64,000 nt of DNA, taken from NCBI RefSeq assembly GCF_003474435.1, contig NZ_QRNF01000001.1, positions 1 to 64,000 on the forward strand, given 5' to 3'. Positions 38,141-44,355 of this stretch are shown piece by piece. Source of the stretch: Ruminococcus sp. AF46-10NS. GTDB lineage: Bacteria; Bacillota; Clostridia; Lachnospirales; Lachnospiraceae. The translations under genes and the position numbers were made by a program. Each line of letters opens with the position of its first letter. Position 1 is the stretch's first letter. The notes under the pieces are model-generated. The model saw only the letters and a list, made by a program, of their open reading frames with translations. It was not told where the DNA came from and did no database searches.

Positions 38141-38304
38141 GAGGATGCGGCGGTATCGTGGAGGTAGCGCCATGTCCATTTTTGTTTTACACAGCACTCA
38201 CGATCTTCACCAATTAAAAAAAGCATTGCTCCTCCGGGCAAGTATAACATTGCATCGGCATTATCGTTCCATGTAATTCAGCATAATAATGGCTGTTCTT
38301 GGCG

Positions 38305-38339
38305 CGCCAGTTTTCCCTCACGGAAATCTGGCGTTTTTT
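38305..38339 (+). terminator. Hairpin terminator upstream of the sigma-factor fragment
   Basis: CGCCAG and TTTCC pair with GGAAA and CTGGCG around CTCAC, followed by six T. Confidence 0.8.
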
Positions 38340-38389
38340 GTTGCCATTTTTTCGGAGATGACCCGGTTGCCTGCCGGTGTCGGTCTCCG

Positions 38390-38435
38390 CCTCCATTCGA
38401 TTCACCCGTCAATCACCCGTGAATCGAAATGGAGG
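38390..38435 (+). promoter_or_regulatory. Hairpin sequestering the ribosome-binding site at 38431
   Basis: CCTCCATT and CGATTCAC pair with GTGAATCG and AATGGAGG (16 bp, one bulged A). The 3' arm contains the GGAGG site of the sigma-factor fragment starting at 38442, so folding would hide it from ribosomes. Confidence 0.6.
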
Positions 38436-38441
38436 TACATA

Positions 38442-38576
38442 ATGAAGAAAATTAACCTCGGGAACTTTATCCTGATGTTTATACAACAGACTTTTTTGTA
38501 GATGTGACAGAGGAAGTAATGGAGACTATTCGAGCAGCTGAACGTGCGGAGGCTGCGTATGAGCGAAAGATGATTC
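38442..38576 (+). pseudogene. Element sigma-factor-like protein, N-terminal fragment
   Basis: The start (MKKINLGNF) and, after inserting one base near 38473, PDVYTTDFFVDVTEEVMETIRAAERAEAAYERKMIL match the N-terminus of small sigma-70-like proteins of Tn916/Tn1549-type elements. Without the insertion it stops at 38501. Beyond about 38577 the sequence is an inverted integrase piece, so the DNA-binding part is lost. Confidence 0.6.
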
Positions 38577-38700
38577 TTTCATCAACACCTGCTTCAGTAA
38601 GCAATGACACACAGGTGTGTCTTGTGTCATGTGGGCGGTGCTGAAGTTTCAATTCTTCCATCAATGGTGTCCAATAACTGTCATAATAGTTTCTATAGCA
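38577..38700 (-). pseudogene. Integrase catalytic-domain fragment, inverted
   Basis: On the minus strand about 41 codons read YRNYYDSYWTPLMEELKL then HRPHDTRHTCVSLLTEAGVDER, the H-x-x-R region of a tyrosine integrase like the one at 20675 but of a different allele. Both ends stop abruptly at unrelated sequence, so it is a rearranged scrap. Confidence 0.7.
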
Positions 38701-38851
38701 AAGCAAAGGTTGAAGGAACACCTGAACACTGCTTTATCTTCAATGATGAAGTGAATGGTGTCAAAGTTCCAAGACAACTAAACAAGCAGTGGTATATAAA
38801 CACAGCTTATGACAGATTATCAGGATTTGGAATTTGTGAAGGAAGAAGGTG
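38700..38851 (+). pseudogene. Phage/plasmid replication gene, C-terminal fragment
   Basis: KVEGTPEHCFIFNDEVNGVKVPRQLNKQWYINTAYDRLSGFGI followed by a stop resembles the end of a large phage-type replication protein (possibly a DNA polymerase). The family is not certain. It begins abruptly at the integrase fragment. Confidence 0.35.
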
Positions 38852-38858
38852 AAATTGA

Positions 38859-39350
38859 TTGGATTGGAAAGGAAACAGCATGGTTTTCAAAGGCTATGCA
38901 ACAGGCACAGGGAAGAAAGCAACCATGAAGGTCAAGGATGCACAGCTTCTTCAATGGGATGATGTTCAAGGAAATCAGTCATTTGGTGCAATCCTGAATC
39001 AGGACTTTGTTGACATATCATTTGATACTGATGAACTGTCACAGAAGTTTTGGGATATGGCAGAAAAGAACAATTGGAATTGTTTGATTCTTGAAAATCC
39101 TGAAAATGGACACATTCACAGCTATTGGAAGGACACAGAACACAAGATTGAAAAGGGTGGAAAGGATAAAAAACTTGCAGTTGGATTGATTGCAGATATT
39201 CATTCAGGTTCATCATACATACCACTAAGGGTCAATGGTGTTGATAGATTCCCACCATCCTTTGAACCTGATGACATTGATGAAGTTCCTGATGAATTGA
39301 TTCCTGTGAATACAAGGAACACAGTTATCTTGGAACTATCTAAACGATAA
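38859..39350 (+). pseudogene. Primase/replication protein N-terminal fragment, cut at att site
   Basis: A 163-codon frame reading MVFKGYATGTGKKATMKVKD early, then FGAILNQDFVDISFDTDELSQKFWDMA and LAVGLIADIHSGSSYIPLRVNGVDR. It resembles the N-terminal part of phage-type primase-helicase (D5-like) proteins. It ends LELSKR-stop exactly at the third att-like core, so the stop may come from the attachment sequence and not from the original gene. The TTG start has no clear ribosome site. Confidence 0.4.
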
Positions 39351-39352
39351 TC
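39340..39352 (+). other. Right attachment-like site
   Basis: TCTAAACGATAATC carries the CGATAATC core seen at the rpsI end and encodes the same Ser-Lys-Arg-stop with different codons. Chromosome-like sequence with a strong terminator follows. Confidence 0.6.
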
Positions 39353-39383
39353 ATACCGATATATCGAATATCAGAACATCAGA

Positions 39384-39416
39384 CTCCGGGAACCGTTTGG
39401 TTCCTGGGGTTTTTTA
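39384..39416 (+). terminator. Probable original rpsI terminator, displaced
   Basis: CCGGGAACC pairs over 9 bp (one G-U) with GGTTCCTGG around GTTT, followed by six T. It lies 32 bases beyond the right att-like core, the distance expected between a stop codon and its terminator, and no gene inside the element ends here naturally. Confidence 0.75.
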
Positions 39417-39533
39417 TATGCGAGAAAAGGATTGGAAATTTAAAAAGTATATTGAGTATATTGCAAAGAAAAATTGCATATGATATAACGCCGGTAGGCA
39501 AAAGGTATTAAAGTGTTTATAACAAAAAGAGTG

Positions 39534-39568
39534 AAAGCCCTTGAAGTTGCAGCTTCTTGGGCTTTCTT
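39534..39568 (+). terminator. Hairpin terminator in the gap after the element
   Basis: AAAGCCC and GAAG pair with CTTC and GGGCTTT, with TT/TT mismatches between, followed by CTTCTTATTTTA. No gene directly precedes it. Confidence 0.6.
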
Positions 39569-39602
39569 CTTATTTTATTATAGTGGACAAGAAACCACTA
39601 GG

Positions 39603-39704
39603 CTATTTGTTGTCCTTATCATGTCTGTCTAACCATTTGCAGATGAGATGGCAAGTAACACCTGCCGCAACAGTGATGATAAAGGTAATGTAAAGATATA
39701 AATC
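39603..39704 (-). pseudogene. Remnant of a small membrane peptide
   Basis: On the minus strand 33 codons read DLYLYITFIITVAAGVTCH then LICKWLDRHDKDNK and stop: a hydrophobic helix with a charged tail, a pattern common in small Clostridial peptides near mobile DNA. The codon before the frame is TAG and no start codon is present, so it appears dead. The rest of 39417-39853 shows no gene. Confidence 0.3.
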
Positions 39705-39853
39705 CTAAATAATCAGGGGAGCCTCTTTATAGTTGTTCTGTATAAAGTCAGGTAAATGTGGCAAGTTTAACAGTAGCAAAAAGATATGCGGGCAGCCTAG
39801 TGGTTGTATCAGGATTAACGAAAAAATAAAAGGAAAAAAAGCATTTTCTTTTT

Positions 39854-39882
39854 TTGACATTTTTATATTTTTTTGATACTAT
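39854..39882 (+). promoter_or_regulatory. Sigma-A promoter of the NSS transporter
   Basis: TTGACA (39854-39859) and TACTAT (39877-39882) with 17-base spacing in a very AT-rich stretch. Confidence 0.8.
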
Positions 39883-39893
39883 ATTATCATGCA

Positions 39894-39932
39894 GACCTCT
39901 CATAGGCATAAACCTGTGGGAGGTTTTTTACA
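39894..39932 (+). terminator. Leader attenuator before the NSS transporter
   Basis: ACCTC-T-CA-T-AGG pairs with CCT-G-TG-G-GAGGT around CATAAA, followed by six T. It begins about 10 bases after the predicted transcription start and ends 26 bases before the coding start, so it would stop most transcripts unless bypassed. Confidence 0.7.
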
Positions 39933-39957
39933 CATGAAATTTAAGGAGGATTAACGG

Positions 39958-41343
39958 ATGAGAGAAGCAAAAAAATCCGGTCACAGCCATCAGCGGGGAC
40001 GTTTTTCCGGGAAGATCGGTTATGTGCTGGCAGTGGCCGGATCTGCTGTTGGTTTGGGAAACATCTGGCGTTTTCCGTACCTGGCAGCGAAATATGGAGG
40101 AGGAATGTTCCTGCTGGTTTATATTCTTCTGACAGTGTCATTTGGATATGTTCTAATCATGTCCGAGACAGCACTTGGACGAATGACGAGAAAGAGTCCG
40201 GTAGGAGCATTTGAACATTTTGGAAAGAGTGCACCGTTTAAGATTGGCGGCTGGCTGAATGCAGTGATCCCTATGCTGATCGTGCCGTATTATAGTACCA
40301 TCGGCGGCTGGGTCATTAAATATCTGGTGGAATATTTCAGAGGGAATGTTCAGAAGGTTTCTGAAGAAGGTTACTTTGGAAGCTTTATTGCGGATTCCTG
40401 GCAGGTAGAGATATGGTTTATTGTATTTGCTGTTCTGGTGTTTGCAATTATTCTTGGAGGAGTCAGAAACGGTGTGGAACGTATGTCCAAGATCATGATG
40501 CCGCTTCTGGTGGTTCTGGCAGTGATCGTGGCAGTATATTCCATTACACGTCCGGGGGCAATGGCCGGCGTGAAATATTTCCTGATTCCAAACCTTGAAA
40601 ATTTTTCCTGGATGACAGTAGTTGCGGCTATGGGACAGATGTTCTATTCTCTGTCCATTGCTATGGGAATCCTGTACACATATGGTTCTTATATGAATAA
40701 AAAGATGGATGTGGAGCAGGCAACCACCCAAGTAGAGATCTTTGATACGGGTATTGCGATCCTTGCAGGTCTGATGATCATTCCGGCAGTATTTGCTTTT
40801 TCCGGCGGAAATCCTGAGACACTGCAGGCGGGTCCATCCCTGATGTTTATTACATTGCCGAAGGTTTTTGCAACTATGGGGGTTGGAACTGGAGCAGGAA
40901 TCCTGTTTTTCCTTCTTGTTCTTCTGGCTGCACTGACCAGTGCGGTTTCTCTTATGGAAACCAGCGTATCCACTTTTATGGATGAACTTCACTGGGGCAG
41001 GGCAAAATGCTGCATCATTATGGCTGGGATCATGCTTGTGTTCGGAAGTGCATCCTCTATGGGATACGGAATTCTGGATTTCCTGAAGATCTTCGGAATG
41101 AATTTCCTGGATTTCTTTGACTTTATGACAAACTCCGTGATGATGCCGCTGGCAGCACTTACGACCTGTTTCCTGGTGACACGTGTTGTTGGATATGACA
41201 GGATCGCAGCAGAGATCGAGCAGTCATCCAAATTCCGCAGAAAAGGACTGTATAAGTTTTTTATCAGATATCTGGCACCTGTTTGTCTGATCATTGTACT
41301 GTTAAGCTCTATTGCCAATGTGCTGGGAATTATCAGTATGTAA
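39958..41343 (+). CDS. Sodium-dependent transporter, NSS/SNF family
   Basis: A 461-residue membrane protein with about 11-12 hydrophobic segments. The first segment has the hallmark of sodium:neurotransmitter symporters (VGLGNIWRFPYLAAKYGGG), which forms sodium and substrate sites. Bacterial relatives take up amino acids such as tryptophan, tyrosine or leucine with sodium; the substrate here is not readable. AAGGAGG precedes the ATG. It is a single-gene unit with its own promoter, leader attenuator and terminator, just outside the inserted element. Confidence 0.93.
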   Translation: MREAKKSGHSHQRGRFSGKIGYVLAVAGSAVGLGNIWRFPYLAAKYGGGMFLLVYILLTVSFGYVLIMSETALGRMTRKSPVGAFEHFGKSAPFKIGGWLNAVIPMLIVPYYSTIGGWVIKYLVEYFRGNVQKVSEEGYFGSFIADSWQVEIWFIVFAVLVFAIILGGVRNGVERMSKIMMPLLVVLAVIVAVYSITRPGAMAGVKYFLIPNLENFSWMTVVAAMGQMFYSLSIAMGILYTYGSYMNKKMDVEQATTQVEIFDTGIAILAGLMIIPAVFAFSGGNPETLQAGPSLMFITLPKVFATMGVGTGAGILFFLLVLLAALTSAVSLMETSVSTFMDELHWGRAKCCIIMAGIMLVFGSASSMGYGILDFLKIFGMNFLDFFDFMTNSVMMPLAALTTCFLVTRVVGYDRIAAEIEQSSKFRRKGLYKFFIRYLAPVCLIIVLLSSIANVLGIISM

Positions 41344-41362
41344 AAAAATATTAAGAGATAAA

Positions 41363-41418
41363 AAAAGATCAGGAGGGAATGAATGCTGAATGAAATCATT
41401 CTCATCTGATCTTTTCCA
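41363..41418 (+). terminator. Terminator of the NSS transporter
   Basis: AAAAGATCAG pairs with CTGATCTTTT, with an inner GGAATGA/TCATTCTC extension, ending in TTTT. The following stretch to 41564 has only an 8-bp hairpin AGAGCGTG/CACGCTCT near 41500-41545 and no gene. Confidence 0.7.
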
Positions 41419-41564
41419 TAGTTTACGCTACTGAAACAACAGCAATGGAAATATGGTCATACCCATTTTCTACCGCTGTGTTGATGGTGGAGGTTTCATG
41501 CTAGAGCGTGCAGATTACGGGAATGATTTTTCAAACACGCTCTAAAACAGGTGGCAGATTTGGC

Positions 41565-41594
41565 TTTACATCATGGGTTGGTATCAAGTATAAT
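41565..41594 (+). promoter_or_regulatory. Sigma-A promoter of the ABC-F gene
   Basis: TTTACA (41565-41570) and TATAAT (41589-41594) are separated by 18 bases, 55 bases before the ABC-F start. Confidence 0.7.
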
Positions 41595-41648
41595 ACATTG
41601 AACGCAGACTAAATATCACAATAAAATTACGATAAAGGAATATAACAG

Positions 41649-43205
41649 ATGAGTATTTTAAACGTTGAACATCTCACTCACGGATTTGGAGACAGAGCAA
41701 TTTTTGAGGACGTATCTTTCCGGCTCCTGAAGGGAGAACATATCGGACTTGTCGGTGCCAACGGTGAAGGAAAGTCCACATTTATGAGTATTGTAACCGG
41801 AAAACTGATGCCGGATGAAGGTAAGGTAGAATGGGCAAAAAATGTCCATGCAGGCTATCTGGATCAGCATGCAGTCCTGGAAAAAGGTATGACTATCGGG
41901 CAGGTACTGAAATCTGCCTTTGATCCCCTTCTGAAAAAAGAAGAGCGCATGAACGAGATCTGCGACAAACTGGGAACAGCAGATCCAGATGAGATGGATT
42001 CTCTGATGGAAGAGCTTGGAACTATCCAGGATGAACTGACGCTTCATGATTTTTATTCCATTGATGCCAAGGTGGAGGAGGTTGCCAGAGCACTTGGACT
42101 TCTTGATCTGGGCCTGGACCGTGATGTTACGGACTTAAGTGGTGGCCAGAGAACCAAGGTACTTCTTGCGAAGCTTCTTCTGGAGAAACCGGATATTCTT
42201 CTTCTGGACGAGCCCACCAACTATCTGGATGAAGAACATATTGCATGGCTGAAAAGATATCTCCTGGATTATGAGAATGCTTTTATCCTGATCTCCCATG
42301 ATATTCCGTTCCTGAATTCAGTAGTCAATATTATCTACCATATGGAGAACCAGGAACTGAACCGATATGTAGGAGATTACGACCACTTCCAGGAAGTTTA
42401 CGCAGTAAAAAAAGCTCAGCTGGAGGCAGCCTATCGTAAACAGCAGCAGGAAATCAGTGAGCTGAAAGATTTTGTAGCCAGAAACAAGGCACGTGTTTCC
42501 ACAAGAAACATGGCCATGTCACGTCAGAAGAAACTGGATAAGATGGATGTGATCGAGCTGGCAGCAGAGAAGCCGAAGCCGGAGTTTAATTTCCGTTACG
42601 GACGCACACCGGGAAAAATGCTTTTTGAGACACATGACCTTGTGATCGGATATGATGAACCACTCTCCAAACCGCTGAATTTTACAATGGAACGCGGCCA
42701 GAAGATTGCTCTGGTAGGAACTAACGGTATTGGTAAGACTACACTTCTTCGAAGTCTTCTCGGACTGATCAAGCCGATTTCCGGAAATGTGGAACAGGGT
42801 GAGAATCTTGAGATTGGATATTTTGAACAGGAAGTTAAGGGTGAGAATCGAACTACCTGTATCGAAGAACTTTGGCAGGAATTTCCGTCATTTTCCCAGT
42901 ATGAAGTACGTTCCGCACTGGCAAAATGCGGCCTGACGACCAAGCATATTGAGAGCCAGGTACGGGTTTTAAGCGGTGGTGAGCAGGCAAAGGTGCGTCT
43001 CTGCAAGTTGGTGAACCGTGACACCAACATTCTTCTTTTGGATGAGCCTACCAATCATCTGGATGTAGATGCAAAAGACGAGCTGAAAAAAGCTCTCCGG
43101 GAGTATCGTGGAAGTATTCTTCTTATCTGCCATGAGCCGGAATTTTATCAGGATGTGGTAAATGAAGTCTGGGATATGAGCAAGTGGACAACCAAGATAT
43201 TCTGA
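41649..43205 (+). CDS. ABC-F family ATPase (ribosome-acting)
   Basis: A 518-residue protein with two ABC domains and no membrane segment. Domain 1: Walker A GANGEGKST, signature LSGGQ, Walker B ILLLDEPTNYLDE. Domain 2: GTNGIGKTT, LSGGEQAK, LLLDEPTNHLD. Between them is the charged P-site tRNA-interaction linker (KDFVARNKARVSTRNMAMSRQKKLDK). ABC-F proteins bind the ribosomal E site and relieve stalling or protect from antibiotics. The sequence resembles housekeeping YkpA/YbiT-like members more than known resistance types, but resistance cannot be excluded. Confidence 0.92.
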   Translation: MSILNVEHLTHGFGDRAIFEDVSFRLLKGEHIGLVGANGEGKSTFMSIVTGKLMPDEGKVEWAKNVHAGYLDQHAVLEKGMTIGQVLKSAFDPLLKKEERMNEICDKLGTADPDEMDSLMEELGTIQDELTLHDFYSIDAKVEEVARALGLLDLGLDRDVTDLSGGQRTKVLLAKLLLEKPDILLLDEPTNYLDEEHIAWLKRYLLDYENAFILISHDIPFLNSVVNIIYHMENQELNRYVGDYDHFQEVYAVKKAQLEAAYRKQQQEISELKDFVARNKARVSTRNMAMSRQKKLDKMDVIELAAEKPKPEFNFRYGRTPGKMLFETHDLVIGYDEPLSKPLNFTMERGQKIALVGTNGIGKTTLLRSLLGLIKPISGNVEQGENLEIGYFEQEVKGENRTTCIEELWQEFPSFSQYEVRSALAKCGLTTKHIESQVRVLSGGEQAKVRLCKLVNRDTNILLLDEPTNHLDVDAKDELKKALREYRGSILLICHEPEFYQDVVNEVWDMSKWTTKIF

Positions 43206-43328
43206 TAATGGATGTAGATATATGGCAGAAAAGACAGATATAATTCGAAAAGTACAATAAATGAGACATAAAAGATGACAGCATAAGGGCAGCAGAGTCT
43301 GCCGGACAGAAATACAGAGGATGAATAA

Positions 43329-44195
43329 ATGGAAGAAACACAACTGAAAAAATTCGGCATTGTGATGGAAGGCGGCGGGATGCGCGGTCTTTATACAGCC
43401 GGAGTGATCGATGTGCTGATGGAGAATGATATTTACGCAGACAGTGCAGTAGGCGTATCGGCAGGAGCTGTTTTTGGCTGCAATTACAAGTCAGAACAGA
43501 TTGGAAGAGTTCGTCGTTACAATAAAAAATACTGTAAGGACAAGCGGCTTGCAAGTATCCGCAACTGGATCACAACAGGTGATATCTACAGCAAGGAGTT
43601 CGGATACAACGAACTTCCATGGAAACTGGATATTTTTGACAGGGGAACTTATAAGGATAATCCTATGAAATTTACGGTGGTATGTACGGATATCAACACA
43701 GGAAAACCGGTATATCACCAGTGTCCCAACGGAGATGTGGAGGATATTGAGTGGATGCGTGCCTCAGCGTCTATTCCGGTTGTTTCCCGCCCTGTAAAAC
43801 TTGGGGGAAAGCAGCTGCTGGATGGAGGTGTGTCTGATCCGATCCCTGTTGAATGGATGCTGAAACAGGGCTATGAGAAGAACATAGTGGTACTTACAAG
43901 AGACATCAATTACCGGAAAACAGCCAACCCCAGGATGATGATGTTTCTGAAAGCTGTCTTACATAAATATCCGGCGTTACTGGAAGATCTGAAGAAACGC
44001 CATATTCATTATAATGAAACTCTGGAGAAACTAGGCTCTCTGGAAAAAGCAGGCCGTGTCCATATCATCCGCCCAAGCCAGCCTGTCAAAGCAGCCATGA
44101 TCGAGAGGGATGCAGACAATCTGGAACGGATCTACCAGATGGGAAGAAGCGATATGGAGAAAGATCTGGAACAGCTGAGAGCATACCTGCACTGA
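43329..44195 (+). CDS. Patatin-like phospholipase
   Basis: A 288-residue cytoplasmic acyl hydrolase with a Ser-Asp dyad. The oxyanion loop is EGGGMRGLYTAG (residues about 15-26), the nucleophile Ser lies in GVSAGAVFG (GxSxG), and the Asp in LDGGVSDPIPVEW. The family cleaves fatty acyl chains from membrane lipids; bacterial YjjU/RssA-like members have unknown substrates. It stands between the ABC-F and the GTPase genes, with no strong ribosome site visible. Confidence 0.9.
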   Translation: MEETQLKKFGIVMEGGGMRGLYTAGVIDVLMENDIYADSAVGVSAGAVFGCNYKSEQIGRVRRYNKKYCKDKRLASIRNWITTGDIYSKEFGYNELPWKLDIFDRGTYKDNPMKFTVVCTDINTGKPVYHQCPNGDVEDIEWMRASASIPVVSRPVKLGGKQLLDGGVSDPIPVEWMLKQGYEKNIVVLTRDINYRKTANPRMMMFLKAVLHKYPALLEDLKKRHIHYNETLEKLGSLEKAGRVHIIRPSQPVKAAMIERDADNLERIYQMGRSDMEKDLEQLRAYLH

Positions 44196-44355
44196 TCTGG
44201 AACCGAGGCCGGGATAAATTTTTCCGTGTTTCAGGCAGGCGGAATACCAGGCAGTGGAGTAAAGTATCGTCAGATACAGGAAACAGGATTCGACTTATAC
44301 CCCTTTCTATGTTATGATAGTAGATATCACTATAAGACAGGAAAGGGGTATTTTC

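Noticed and set aside
38052..38276. 74-codon frame before the sigma-factor fragment
   Set aside because: It spans a terminator hairpin and has no ribosome site at its start; only an inner 34-codon stretch has any plausibility.
20494..39352. CRISPR array or toxin-antitoxin system in the accessory region
   Set aside because: No regularly spaced repeats and no convincing toxin-antitoxin pair; the small HTH genes fit element regulators.
41649..43205. Calling the ABC-F gene an antibiotic resistance gene
   Set aside because: The linker and overall sequence resemble housekeeping members, and nothing in the sequence shows a resistance phenotype.
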